Below, one piece after another: positions 53,558 through 64,000 of a stretch of 64,000 bases of DNA. The DNA comes from Sporothrix humicola (lineage: Eukaryota > Ascomycota > Sordariomycetes > Ophiostomatales > Ophiostomataceae), in contig WNYE01000037.1 of the NCBI GenBank assembly GCA_021396245.1, positions 327,074 to 391,073 on the forward strand, in the 5' to 3' direction. How positions within the stretch are numbered: the first letter of the stretch is position 1; each line of letters begins with the position of its first letter. The notes under the pieces were generated by a model. The model saw nothing but the letters and a program-made list of their open reading frames with translations. It ran no database searches and was not told the origin of the DNA. Made by a program: the position numbers and the translations under genes.

Positions 53558-54980
53558 CTAGTTCTCTGGGTCTCCATGCCGGTAGTACTCGTCCAGGTCG
53601 TACCCGGTCGGCCGCAGCCGCTCGTCGGCGACGTCGTAACTCACGCCGCCGGCTTCCTGCTGGTTGTGCGCCAGCGTGAGCTGCAGGTCCTCGACGCGCA
53701 AGGAGACGGCGAGCGGCGATTCCTGCCAGGGCGTGCGGATGCGGTGGCTCTCGATGCCGCGGCGGATCTGCATGTGGCGGGCGCTGGTCGTGGGCACGGG
53801 GTGTGCCTCGAGGGTGCGGTAGTAGGGGGGTGGCAGAATGGGGGTGTTTTCGTTTTCGTTCCCATTGACGTTCTTGTAGTCCGAGTCCCTGTACGCCGGC
53901 ACGGGGTCCATGTCTTCGGCGTCGCGGCCCTCGCCCCACCAGTCGGTGTGCCCTGCGGTGCCTGGTGTGGTGGACGCATCGCCCTGCTGCGCGTGGATGT
54001 GGTGGTTCAAATTGTCGACGGACTGCTCGAAGCGTTGTGGGTCGGGGGCCGTTTGCGCGGCCGGGTACTGGTAGGCGGGCGGCGGGCCGTTGATTTCGCA
54101 GGCGCGGGCCTCGGCCTCTCTGAGCCTGCGATATTGTTGGCTGGCCTCCACCTCAGGACCCTCATCGTAGTCGACCATGCGCTCGACGCCCTCGTCGTAG
54201 ACAAACGGCGTGAGGCGGCGCACAACGACGCCCAGGCGGTCGGCCGCCATGTCGACGCGGCGCTCGTAGTCCCAGCGCGCCGCGTTGCGCATCGTTTCTA
54301 GGGAGCCGTCGCCAATGCAGCGCCGGCAGCAGCAGGCGCAGCGCCGCGACGAAAACGCAAACACGTCCAGCGTGCCGAGCTGCTGGTTGTTGAGGCGCTC
54401 CATGGCGGCGCGGCCGAGCGCGGCAAAGTAGCAATCGGCGAGGGTCTCGTCACTCACACCAATCGGCTGGCGCACGTCCCAGTGCCGCACGCGCAGGCCC
54501 CAGCGGCAGGCGTTGACCGCAATCTCCAGCGGCCCGGGCCGCTCCAGGTCGGCCACGCGCGCATCGCGGCGGATCCGGCTGCGCTCCCGCTCCACTGCAG
54601 CGAGCCCGGCTGGCTCGGCTGGCTCGTCGACGTCGACTGCCAGCATAAAGCGCTGCGCAGCCTGGCGGCTTTCTTCCCGCCGCAGGGCTTCCTGCGCTGC
54701 GCGCTGGCGGGCTTCGATGGCGGCCGTCCGCCGCGCATTCTGCTCGGCGGCCTGGGCGGCGGCAATCTGGCGGTCGACGCGCTGGATCTCGCCGGCGGCT
54801 GCTCGCAGGACGGCCAGGACAGACACCGGGGCGATGATACCCCGGGCACGGCTCTGGGCGAGCTGGAACTCTTCGCTATCCAGCGCCACGTTGTTGTTGG
54901 AGCAAAAGGCCTGCCAGACGTTTTTGGTTTTGGTGGCATCGTCTTCAACGGCATCTGTGTCGTTCTCGGCGTCGCCTTTT

Positions 54981-55012
<32 letters not shown>

Positions 55013-56362
55013 TTCATGGCGACGAGTCTCTTTGGCCGACCGACGGGAGCGCCGCATGTTGGCAAGCGCCATAAGCTGGTCGATCTCGTCGTCGTCGCCA
55101 CAGTTTTCGTCACCATCATCTTCTTCAGACTGCGACTGCGACTGCCTGCCCAGCCATTCCACCAGGACGACGTCACGCTCGATCGGCGAGAAGTAGTTGT
55201 CGACGACTTGTGGATTCTCGAGGTAGAACTGCGTCAGCATCTCGTATGCCCGCTTGAGCCGTGCGAGCTTCAGGTCATTGTCCTCGACGAGAAGGCCGAA
55301 GAGGATGAGGAACCGCGTTATCGTAAACAGCGGGGCATGGACGTAGCCGTACGGGTAAATGTCGGGAATCCGACCACCGGAGCCCGGAGCTTCCTTTTCC
55401 TCTTCTTCGACGTTGTCAATCTCTTCAAACTCGTAGGCGTACCGGATCCCGGGACTCTCGCCCTCGAAATCCACGCACTCGACGTTCTGGTTGCCAAAGT
55501 CCACGGTGGCGACCACGGGTCCGCCCACAAACCGCACGCTGGCCGTCCTCCAACGCGTCGTGTAAATGTTGCCCCGCATGTAATCGTCGTAGGGCGCCTC
55601 GCGGTACCGGCCCCCGTCGCCGTCGCCGTCGCCGTCGCCGAGCTCGTCCCAGTGCGCCTCCCGGATCTCTTGGACTCGCTGCGCCCGCTGCTGCTGCGTC
55701 GCGTGCATCTCGGCCGGTGTAGGTTGGGGAATGCGCCCCGCCACGTCGGGCGCAAACGTCGTCGGCGCCTTGGGATAAATCGGGTGCGCCACGTGGTCCA
55801 TCAGCTCGCGCGTCGAGAACCGATTAAAGATGCTGCGGAAGTGGCGGTAGCCGCGCTGCTCAAAGTCCTGGTCAATCTCGGCCGCGGTGCGCAGCGTATG
55901 CCTGCGCCGCGGCGGCACGGGGCGCGTCTCCAGGTCGTCGTCGACGCGGCACTCGGCCGCCCGGTAGGTCCGGCCAATGTAGATGCCCTGGCGGATGATA
56001 TGAGCATGTGCGCGGCCGACATAATTGCGAGGGTCACCAGGGTCGCGGAAAACGCGTGGCAATAAGGCGGCAGCAGGCTCAGGAGTGCTGGGAGTGCTGG
56101 GAGCAGGAGATGACGCCCGCGAGCTCTCAAGAGTGTCGGGGACGGGAGACGCAGACCGCGACGACCTGCCAGACCACGACAACAGTGGAGTCTCCGGCTG
56201 CTGTAGCTCTTTTTCTTCAGCACCTTCTTCAGCATCATTTTGATCTGAAGATGTGGACTTGGGCGCATCAGGAGCCGAAGGGAAAAGGCGGCGCCCAGAG
56301 CGGCCAGACCAGACATGAAGCTGGATTGTAGTGCCCTGTTTGGGCCCTCCAGGGTTCTCCAT
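53558..56362 (-). CDS. Large protein of unknown function with a Cys-rich motif (934 aa)
   Basis: I do not recognise this protein. The ATG is at 56362 and the frame is uninterrupted. Residues 1-110 are disordered and Ser/Pro rich. A conserved-looking region (about 115-420) includes DPGDPRNYVGRAHAHIIRQG, YIGRTYRAAE and a YPYGYVHAPLFTITRFLILF segment. An Asp run (about 450-461) is encoded by a GTC microsatellite. An Ala/Gln/Arg-rich helical segment (about 525-600) precedes an RRCACCCRRC motif near 672-681. The C-terminus is disordered with Tyr/Pro motifs such as PPAYQYP and PPPYY, which resemble WW-domain or ESCRT-adaptor ligands. A single hydrophobic stretch is too short to call a membrane anchor. 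Function cannot be stated. Confidence 0.72.
54978..55015. repeat. Trinucleotide microsatellite (GTC/GAC)n inside the 53558-56362 gene
   Basis: About a dozen tandem TCG/GTC units on the plus strand, encoding the Asp run on the minus strand. In-frame, so length changes would alter only the number of Asp. Confidence 0.6.
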
Positions 56363-56616
56363 GATTGCGGTTTGGAGAGTCGATGATATCTGTCGGACAG
56401 GAAAGCTGATGATCAGATATCTGGTTGTAAGTGTTTGTTGGTTGCTCGTTTTTGGTCGATCTCGAGATTGACGTTGGCAAAGGAGTCTGGAGACGTAGAA
56501 AACGTGAAAGTTGAGGTTCGTGAGCGTTGTTTGTGTGGTTTTTGGTCGTATTTGAGCTTCTGAATGCTATTAAGCGCTTGAAAAGCAGAAATGGAAATGG
56601 AAATTGTCGCGTTGAC

Positions 56617-56705
56617 GAGGAAGAAAGAGAAAGAGAAAGGGAGACGACGAGACGAAGAGATGCTTTGAAGAACTCTCTTTTTCTTCTTCTCTCTCTCTCT
56701 CTCTC
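56617..56705. repeat. Paired polypurine and polypyrimidine tracts
   Basis: Twenty-eight purines (56617-56644) are followed 28 bp later by 33 pyrimidines (56673-56705) ending in a (CT)n run. The two could pair as an imperfect hairpin or form non-B DNA 250-340 bp upstream of the ATG at 56362. Confidence 0.5.
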
Positions 56706-57109
56706 GCTCTCATTTTTTGTGCGAAAAACTAAGAAAAGAACGCCAAAATAGAGCCATAGTCATAATCAGTAACCTGACGACGTTGTGGGAGTGCATTACT
56801 GTGAAAAATCAAAATACACGCTCAATGTACCTTTCTTGAATGTTCTCGTGATGCAAGCTACAGTAGGAAGGGTCTTCGAGATTTGCCGTTAGCGCCCGTC
56901 CACTTACACGACGGTTAGTACCGAATAAGTACCGTCTCCACAAATTTGGGTGGGGAGGTACTTGACTGATTACCGTACTAACCACATCGGCTGCAAACTA
57001 AACATTTGAATACTCACAAACGCATTCTCACTCTCACATAATCAAAACGCACAAAATATCTTTTATTCTGAGAAAGGAATTAGAGATTTCAAAGTGACAG
57101 TTGTCTTAA

Positions 57110-57126
57110 TTTTTTTTTTTTTTTTT
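57110..57126 (+). repeat. T17 homopolymer
   Basis: Seventeen consecutive T in an AT-rich spacer. Confidence 0.6.
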
Positions 57127-57675
57127 GAATGGAAAATTACAGTAAAATCGTTTTGAAATTGGACTAATATGGCATACATAGAAAGCCTCTTCCTGCCTTC
57201 GCACTTTCATTATCTCTTTCTCTTTCACGGAGTACCTTTTCTCTCTTCGTCATTCAAGTGCTCAAATTGTCCCATTCCATGTGCTATTCTGATGCCTTCA
57301 TCTTGTGTGTCTTGTCATCTCGTCTGCGTGCTCTTGTTTGATACTCATTGTGACTGTTTTGCCCAATAGATATGGCATCTTGAGTAACAGATTTGTGCTC
57401 AATAGACAAAGCACTTTGTTTTCTACAGGCACATAGATCATGATTTGTGTTCAAAGCATTCAGACATTAGACAATGTACATTACAAGGTAGGTAGATAGC
57501 AGGAATACAAAACACTTCTCCCAAAATTGAAGTAAAAAATATGCCGTAGAAAGAATGTCAAAATGCAAAACAATAACAATGTCGACGCCAACGCTGGCTA
57601 TATCAAAACAAATGTCAAGAAAGACAAAACTCTCATCTCCATCATGACCTCGTCTCCTTCATCCCATCCTCATCC

Positions 57676-60600
57676 TCAGTCAAGATCGTCGTCAACATCC
57701 ACGCCGTTGCGCTGGTTGGCCTCCCGCCACGCGCCCATCTCGGCTACTGGCACACGACCACGCAGCCACCGCAGCGTCGCCTCGGTGCCGCGCTCAATCA
57801 CGTTGAATCTCGGCACTCTAAACCGGTTGCCAAGCACCTCGAACCGCTGCAGACCACCCTCGCCCGTGCCACCCAACAGGCCGATCCGCGGGTTCAGGTG
57901 CTCAATATCGTTGTTGCTCACGTCCACAATCAGCATGCCCTTGATGGCTTCGGGGTGCAGCTCAGCCAAGTGGTTGTTGCCAGCCAGAAAGACTGTCAAA
58001 GCAGGGAAGGCATCTCGCAGCTGCGTGTCGGGCGGCAGCGACGACACACGGTTCATGCTGACATCCAGCTTCTGCAGGACGGGTGCCTTTAGATGCTTGA
58101 CGAGTGGGCCCAGGCCAGTAATGTGGTTGCATGACAGGTTCAACTCCTTCAAGGCTGGCAACTCAAGACCATCACTCGCGGCTGCGTCGCCAAAGTACGT
58201 CTCGCCCTTGAGCTGGTTCTTGGACAGCGACAGCGTTGTAAGTGTCGAGGCAAAGAAGGACAGGGCGTCGGGCAAGGCCGTACACAGATTCTTTTGCAAG
58301 TAAATCTCGTAGACCGTATGCTCCTGGGCAACACGTGACGATATCACGGGGTGCAGCGAAGACGACTCGGTCTCGGACCGGTCCAAGACACCGCCGTTCT
58401 TGACGGCCCACAGCTGGTTCGATACCGTCTGCGAGCGTGACCGCGCAGGCGAGTGGTGGGCAGATGTTGGTGGTGTTGCAAAATCATCGTCGGACCGGCT
58501 GTCGTCACGGTCGTCGCCCCCTCTGGCAGAAGCGCTGCTGAGCTTGCGGCCGCGCTGCCCGTCACTTGCGGTGCCAGTTTTGGTCATCTCAGAAACGGCA
58601 TCACGCAGCTCGTCCTTCATCTCGTTTTTTGTCATATCGGATTGCGGGTTCAGAATGTAGCCCGCCTCACCAGGGCCAAGGCCCATATCTGGTTCCGGCT
58701 CGAGTCGTGACGCCAGGATCTCCTTGATATCATCCGTATCGGCCGTGCAGAACTTCTTATCACGCAGTGGGTTGCCACTCAGACGCAGCATAGCAAGATT
58801 GTCCATGCGACCAACCTCGGGTGGGATCATGCGGATGTCGTTGCTCGAGAAGTCGGCATGCCGTAGATGGCGGAGGCTGGTAAATCCATCGGGAATGCTG
58901 TTGATACTGTTCTCCTCGGCAATCAGGGTCATCAAAGTAGTCCACTTTGTCACGTCGGGAAGCACCTGCAGCCGGTTCATAGACACCAGCAGTTGCTGAA
59001 GTGCAGGCAGGGCAAGATCATCCGCACGTTCGGTTGAGACCAAATGGGTAATCTGGTTGGATGTAACATCCAGAATCTGAAGGGTTGGCATCGACGACAC
59101 CGCATCCTCAATCAGGACACCGCTGAGCTTGTTCTTCCGCACATTCAGCTCCACAAGAGGCAGCTTCGACAGTGGCTCAAACACCAGGCTCTCAAAGTTG
59201 TTTTCGCTAATGTTGAGGATGCGCAGCTTAGTCATATTGCTCAGGGTAAGCGGTAGTGCCGAAATGTTGTTTCCGTGGAGGTCGGCGATCTCAAGGTTCT
59301 CAAGCTTAGCGAAGGACGGGTCGAGCGGTCCGTAGAATAAGTTCCCGCCGAGCTTTAGATCGCGCAGTGACGTAATCTGGGAAATGACTTCGAGTGCGTT
59401 GTTGGTGATGCGGTTTTGAGACAAGTTGAGAGACGTCAGAACAGGAAGCCGTCGAAGACCCATTGGCAGACTAATCAGCATGTTGCCATGAAGGTCAAGG
59501 GTCTCGAGGCCGCCAAAAATGTTGCCCTTGCTGTCCTCCATATCAGCCAGCTCCTCAAGGGTCTGGTCGGGGAAGACGGAGTCATCAATCATTTCAATCT
59601 CGTTGTCGGCCGCCACAAAGCGTGTCAAGTCGACAGTCTCAGCCCAAGATCCATCGTATGTGCCCATAGCATCAGCATCGTACATGCCCATCACCTCCGC
59701 TGGGATCTCTCGCAAGTTGAGGGCGGCAATATTGAGGCGACCACTAGTCCGAGCCGCACTAACACGCGCCAAAACAACCTTTGCCTGCGTCTCGACATTG
59801 CGATTCTGGTTGAAAGGATCTGAGCCCAGGCCAAAGTCAAAGGTCGTGTCAGTGGGAACGACAGGCTCGGCATCAAACCCGCTGTCACCAAAGCTTGTAG
59901 AGAAAGATGTCGCTGGTGCGCCGAGAGGCGAAGAGGGAGATGCACGTGCTGTGTTGTCACCCATATTTTGTGATGCAACACGCTTAGCTGCCTTGGCGCG
60001 TGCAATCTGCTCGCGAAGTGCGGCCGACGATTTCCTGCTATTCGACACAGGCCCCGCCGAGTCAGCCGAGTCGACGCTGAGGGCTGTGGATGCCGTTGAT
60101 GCGTTGGATGCATTCGATGCTCCAGTGTCTTCATAAGACGTGGAGGATGCGCGCGATGCAAGGGAACTCTTTCTCGTTGCAGCGGGAGAAGCGACAACCG
60201 TAGACGTTGCCGATCCGTCCATACTGTTCATAGACGGCTTGCGGAACAAGCCGCCAACAGAAGCACGGGGCTTGAGTGGTCGTGCAGCAACTGTCTTGGA
60301 TGCAAACTTGCCCGGCCCTGCTGTTGTGCGGGCAGATACTGCGGACGGAGTGATGGGAGGGATGGCTGATTTCTTCTCGGGGCTCGGTGTGCGCGACCGT
60401 GGTGGTAAGAACGACGGCTGCTCCGCTGCCTGCTGCCGCAAGCTACCTAGAGCACCATATCGCTGGCTAGGAGCCACACCGGGGCCAATCGATGCCCGGC
60501 CGCGCAGTGTTCGTGTCGTGGTTGTGGTAGCACGGCCAGGTGTGGAGACTTCGTCGATGGGCACAAATGAAGACGGGACGGCGGACCGGAATGAGTTCAC

Positions 60601-61446
60601 AGACGAGCGGAAGGCCGTCTCGTTTTCACCCGAGCTGGACCGGGGACGGCTTGGTGGCCTGGAGCCCGAGCGATTCGAGCCATCGGACTGGTAGCTAGAG
60701 CCCGGCCGAGATCCAGCACGAGAGCCTGTACGACTGCCAGGGCGCTGTGCGTTTCTTGCTGCTGCCTCAGGGTCGTAAAAGGCCGTCGTCTTTCCCTTGA
60801 CAGCGGGTGAGCTTGGAATCTGTGCCAGTGTCTCCATGGTCCGTTCTGCGAGCGACAGCCGTGGTCTCGAGGGACGTGGCCGAAGCGACCCAGGCTCATA
60901 AGGCCCCACGCTGTCGTCTTCCGCCAAAAGCTCTTCGTCCGGACTTGTCGAGTATGAAGGTGTGTGTTGCGGTTGGCGGCTCGGCAGGTGTTGGGCAGAT
61001 GTTCGCCTTGACAGTGTGCTTACCGCACCAGGTCTCTTAAATGTGGTGCCGTCGTCGGCCAGTCGGGAGGAGGTTGTTGGGGTGGCACCCATGCTCGCAC
61101 GAGTCTTGCGAACGGGCGGTGCCTTTGCAAATTCGCCAGACACGGCGCGCGTGCGTGGCGACGCGTTTCGTATGGCATTCTTGGCTACTGACAAACTCGA
61201 TGTCGGGGAAGATGGGGAAAGGCGGTCTTGTGAGGGCATGGAGCGTAGCTTCGGGTTGCGCAGGTCGCCGCCCGAGAGGCTTTCTCGCGAAGGTTTGGCA
61301 CGGAGAGCCATTGGTCGTGTAGGGTTTGAGGACGCGGCCGGTGCCGTAGCTGCTGTCGAGGAAGAGGAGGCGGAGGAGTAGAGAGGGAGCCGCGAAGCGG
61401 GCCGTGGAAGGCCGCTCGGGCGAGGTATTTGGGTACGGTCACTCAT
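57676..61446 (-). CDS. Leucine-rich-repeat protein, LRRC40-like, with long disordered N-terminus (1,256 aa)
   Basis: The frame opens 56 codons upstream at a non-ATG codon; the first ATG is at 61446 (MSDRTQIPRPSGLPRPASRL). Residues 1-560 are disordered and Ser/Arg/Pro rich, with many Ser-Pro sites as in microtubule- or cortex-associated fungal proteins. The first LRR block runs from about 565 to 900 and begins with a SGRLNIAALNLREIPAEV cap; typical repeats read LETLDLHGNMLISLP and LENLEIADLHGNNISALP. A spacer (900-1040) separates a second LRR block (about 1050-1240, with LNLSCNHITGLGPLVKHLK and LQKLDVSMNRVSSLPPD). The cap and two-block layout resemble animal LRRC40. No kinase, phosphatase or GTPase domain is attached, so it is probably a scaffold. 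Cytosolic or cortical location is inferred. Confidence 0.82.
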   Translation of the reverse strand: MSDRTQIPRPSGLPRPASRLPLYSSASSSSTAATAPAASSNPTRPMALRAKPSRESLSGGDLRNPKLRSMPSQDRLSPSSPTSSLSVAKNAIRNASPRTRAVSGEFAKAPPVRKTRASMGATPTTSSRLADDGTTFKRPGAVSTLSRRTSAQHLPSRQPQHTPSYSTSPDEELLAEDDSVGPYEPGSLRPRPSRPRLSLAERTMETLAQIPSSPAVKGKTTAFYDPEAAARNAQRPGSRTGSRAGSRPGSSYQSDGSNRSGSRPPSRPRSSSGENETAFRSSVNSFRSAVPSSFVPIDEVSTPGRATTTTTRTLRGRASIGPGVAPSQRYGALGSLRQQAAEQPSFLPPRSRTPSPEKKSAIPPITPSAVSARTTAGPGKFASKTVAARPLKPRASVGGLFRKPSMNSMDGSATSTVVASPAATRKSSLASRASSTSYEDTGASNASNASTASTALSVDSADSAGPVSNSRKSSAALREQIARAKAAKRVASQNMGDNTARASPSSPLGAPATSFSTSFGDSGFDAEPVVPTDTTFDFGLGSDPFNQNRNVETQAKVVLARVSAARTSGRLNIAALNLREIPAEVMGMYDADAMGTYDGSWAETVDLTRFVAADNEIEMIDDSVFPDQTLEELADMEDSKGNIFGGLETLDLHGNMLISLPMGLRRLPVLTSLNLSQNRITNNALEVISQITSLRDLKLGGNLFYGPLDPSFAKLENLEIADLHGNNISALPLTLSNMTKLRILNISENNFESLVFEPLSKLPLVELNVRKNKLSGVLIEDAVSSMPTLQILDVTSNQITHLVSTERADDLALPALQQLLVSMNRLQVLPDVTKWTTLMTLIAEENSINSIPDGFTSLRHLRHADFSSNDIRMIPPEVGRMDNLAMLRLSGNPLRDKKFCTADTDDIKEILASRLEPEPDMGLGPGEAGYILNPQSDMTKNEMKDELRDAVSEMTKTGTASDGQRGRKLSSASARGGDDRDDSRSDDDFATPPTSAHHSPARSRSQTVSNQLWAVKNGGVLDRSETESSSLHPVISSRVAQEHTVYEIYLQKNLCTALPDALSFFASTLTTLSLSKNQLKGETYFGDAAASDGLELPALKELNLSCNHITGLGPLVKHLKAPVLQKLDVSMNRVSSLPPDTQLRDAFPALTVFLAGNNHLAELHPEAIKGMLIVDVSNNDIEHLNPRIGLLGGTGEGGLQRFEVLGNRFRVPRFNVIERGTEATLRWLRGRVPVAEMGAWREANQRNGVDVDDDLD

Positions 61447-64000
61447 TGTGCCGTCGTGGTCGTTGTGGTTGTGATAGAACCGAATTCGGAAGTTCGGAAA
61501 GAGGTCGTGGTCGTTGGTCGCGTCGCGTGAGAAAAAGTGACCGATCGTGGGAGTTCGTTGCGGAAGTGCTGCCGAGATATTCTGCACGGATGCTGAGAGG
61601 GCTGTTCTGCGCACAGATTGTGTCTGGGGTGGTCAAATATTGGTAGGGTTGCTCTGCAGCGCGTGCACGATGGCTAACACTGAGCCATGTGGCAAGATCT
61701 TGCAAGGTAAGAACGTAAAGTCTATGTCGAGGTATCGTGGGATTCGACTTCTTCACGTCGACGGCAATTGTTCAAGTGTTCCTGGAGAGTTCTTCCTGCG
61801 AATTCGACAACGAAAGAAGAGGCCAAAAAGACAAGAGAGGCGGATAAAGATCGACAGGAGCTCACGGTCAGCGGTAGTCGTTCAGGGGCCAGGGCAGAAA
61901 TAACCGGTGCACAGAGCGGACATGGCAGGGGGGGCGCCGGGGTCGGTGAGACGAGAGGGCTGCAAACTGGAAGAATTGGAAGAAAATGAGGAAAAGCCTC
62001 CAATCCCAGATTTCCCAAACCGCAAAAGGGGGAGAGAGGAAAAGGAAATTTGTGCGGGTTCGCGATATGGCAAGTTCGAGGTAACCGTATCACCAAAAGG
62101 GCGAAAGGGGGAAGGCGCGATGGTGAGGAAGTGGCCAAGCCAAGAAGGAGCCGTTGGCAAATGTTTGGTTGAAGAAGGCACGATGGACAGGAGAGCAAGT
62201 GCTTCAATTGTCAAACAGTGTAATGCGACGTGCAGGAAGTCGTGGTTCGTCGCTCTTTCCTGCTATTTGGGTGCATATCGTGTTTGGAAACCGCGACAAA
62301 ACCCTCATGAAGAAAGTGCGACCGTCACAAAAAGCAAGCCCAAAAACAATAACAAGGATTGCCCCATCAACAAACAAACAGGCAGCGTTTTGTTTCTTTT
62401 CTTCCCCCCACACTCCACCTAGAAAGCTACCCTGAACTGCAGGCTATCGCCAAATCTGGAGTAGCCTGGATTTTTTATGCTGTCTGCAGAGCCCCACTAG
62501 AACGTCCACTGTCCAATCCACACGCAACGGCTCCTGAAGACAAGAAACAAGAGGAAGAAAAAAAACGAATAGAGACAGATTGGATCTGGCGTGGGGCTTT
62601 TCAGGGGAAGAGGAAGGAACTGTTATCTTTACGATGCGATGCTCTTGATAGAAGGAACGACGCGAGCTTGAACGCGTTAAAAAGGAAAGATGCGAGGCAA
62701 GGCCCAACGCGCCAAATGCGCCAACAGACAAAGAGGGAAACAAGGCCCCGGCAGCGAGCCGGGGCGTGCCTACCGCTAGGACCAGGAGAGGAAAGAAACA
62801 AAACGACAAAGCCGAGCCAAACGCGAAAAGGCAAAAGGTAAAAATGAAGACAAAGGTCAACAGACAAAAATTAAGGATAGATCAAGGGAACAGACCCCCT
62901 CCCTGGTGCAGATCAACGCCGAATCAGCCACGGCGAAACATCTGTGCCAATCACAGGGAAGGGGGCAGTTGATATGTTTGTGCATCTAAAGACTCAGGAG
63001 AAGGCCAGTGCAAAAAGACAAAGGACAAACGGAAAGGGATGCGAATGGATGAAATGGGTGAAATGGGCTGCAGACCAGAAGGATGCCCTTCGTACGAAGA
63101 CACGATGGCTGAGACAATCAGTCAAACATTCAACCCGGCCGAGCACGCCCTGTGCAACGCGGCGACAAAAGAGAGGGGGTGAACCCGAAGCCAAAAAGCA
63201 CACGGAAGGAAGTCCCGTACAGAAGATGTGAATAGTTTTATGTCTATTCTGGGATTCTGGGATCTAGGATGTGCAGCCCTGCCCGGTGGTGACCTCAATA
63301 ATGCAGTGCGATGTGGGGACCAAGCAATGTGTTATTGGCTTCACAACCTCACTTCATGTACAGCTGGCAGGATGAGATGAAAGAAAGTTCGCAAGATTTT
63401 TAGGATGGACTTTCGTATTCAATCCCTTTCTGCTTAACGTTTGAGCTCTCACATGGTTTATTCTTTTCTTGCTTGTTGGAATGATTTTTTTAAAAAAAAA
63501 AAAAACACCAAAAAAATCCGTGCCAAAACAAAAATATCATAATGCAGTTCAGTTATTAGAAAACGAAGCATAACAACAAAAGATGTATTTCTGTTTCAAT
63601 CCTGACACGAGTTTATTATTATTGTAAGTATCTAGAAAGAAAGGGCTCGTTATGGCGCCGGCTATGCTCGAGCGATCGGTTTCAACGTCGGAGGAGACCC
63701 CGTGGCACCGAAGGCGGCGAGGATGGAGGGCTCGTTATGGCGCCGGCTATGTTCGAGCAATCGGCCTCGACGTCGGAAGAGGACCCCAGATCATGGGCCA
63801 CACGATCACCTACTCTATTTTCAGACTACTGCACTCGCTCCTTTTGTTTTATTTTGTTTTATTTGTACTCTTATTTATTGTATATAATGGCCTTTGAAGG
63901 CCAGCACGCACTTGTGTAAGCTAGAAAGTTTACACACACAATTCTGTGGTAGTTTTTTCCCCATGAGGGTTCTGCCTAGCTAGTCGCCAATAGTCAGGAT
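61447..64000. other. Gene-free right end of the window
   Basis: The left 300 bp is the promoter of the LRR gene. Beyond that only Lys/Arg-rich chance frames occur, followed by a T7A14 run (63485-63505), an 85-bp tandem duplication (63643-63789) and short palindromes (63889-63942). The region runs off the window, so an incomplete gene or element beyond the edge cannot be excluded. Confidence 0.45.
63643..63789. repeat. Diverged tandem duplication, period 85 bp
   Basis: The word GGGCTCGTTATGGCGCCGGC begins at 63643 and again at 63728. The two copies align over about 61 bp with one indel and about six substitutions, every one a transition. In each copy the same reading frame yields MAPAM followed by a similar Ser/Glu-rich peptide, but because 85 is not a multiple of 3 the copies lie in different frames. 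Confidence 0.65.

Larger units (their letters stand above)
56363..57675. other. Intergenic region (1.3 kb)
   Basis: The left part is the promoter side of the 53558-56362 gene with a purine tract (56617-56644) and a pyrimidine tract (56673-56705) close together; the centre is AT-rich with a T17 run (57110-57126); the right part is 3' sequence of the LRR gene. No gene is seen. Confidence 0.45.

Noticed and set aside
54482..56065. 527-codon plus-strand frame opposite the 934-residue gene
   Set aside because: Antisense shadow; composition is dominated by Val, Arg, Leu and His as expected from complementing acidic and Ala-rich codons. The minus-strand frame has an ATG and ordered segments, although its own function is unknown.
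63889..63942. Short palindromes near the right edge as possible LTR or transposon ends
   Set aside because: GGCCTT/AAGGCC and TGTGTAA/TTACACA are short, and no target-site duplication, primer-binding site or element gene is visible before the window ends.

Overview
The window looks like nuclear DNA of a filamentous ascomycete (Pezizomycotina, probably Sordariomycetes). This rests on G/C-rich third codon positions in long, mostly intron-free genes, on short introns (52 to 70 nt) with GT..AG ends (most with a clear CTAAC-type branch site), and on typical gene families: a Zn2Cys6 regulator, GH55 and GH18 glycosidases, a siderophore-type MFS carrier, a fungal rhodopsin-domain receptor and a GPI-anchored Ser/Thr-rich wall protein. 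The class is an inference; the genus cannot be read from the sequence. I see no tRNA, rRNA or CRISPR and no intact transposon.

Layout. 0.1-7 kb is gene dense: a small unknown protein (+), a probable mitochondrial protein (-), an EthD-domain protein (+) and a 1,069-residue Zn2Cys6 factor (-). At 9-14.3 kb a seven-helix PQ-loop-like membrane protein (+, one intron) faces a very large secreted GH55-type enzyme (-) carrying a roughly 460-residue Ser/Ala repeat. A 4.1 kb stretch without recognisable genes follows. At 18.4-19 kb lies a short RNase T1-like protein (-, one intron) with no signal peptide. At 20.3-24.8 kb a siderophore-type MFS transporter (-) and a short-chain dehydrogenase (+) diverge from a 1.85 kb spacer holding an exact ATCWGATAA site, the known target of fungal iron-regulatory GATA factors. 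At 26.1-29.3 kb an M20-family amidohydrolase (+, one intron) converges on a rhodopsin-domain membrane protein (-, one intron).

29.3-36.1 kb (6.8 kb) has no supportable gene but holds a perfect 13-bp inverted repeat. The right half has a GH18 enzyme (-), a 1,981-residue dynamin-like GTPase related to nuclear GTPase SLIP-GC (+), a GPI-anchored protein (+), a nuclear-looking coiled-coil protein (+), a thiolase (+), a 934-residue protein of unknown function (-) and a two-block leucine-rich-repeat protein resembling LRRC40 (-). The last 2.5 kb is gene-free apart from an 85-bp tandem duplication close to the edge.

There is no single biosynthetic cluster. The clearest functional grouping is iron: the siderophore carrier with its GATA-type site. 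The most unusual proteins are the SLIP-GC-like GTPase with a long charged insertion inside its GTPase domain, the RNase T1-like protein that lacks the second catalytic His, the Ser/Ala-repeat GH55 enzyme, and the unknown 934-residue protein. Several four-intron-border predictions and all functional names are from reading alone; no alignment was run.
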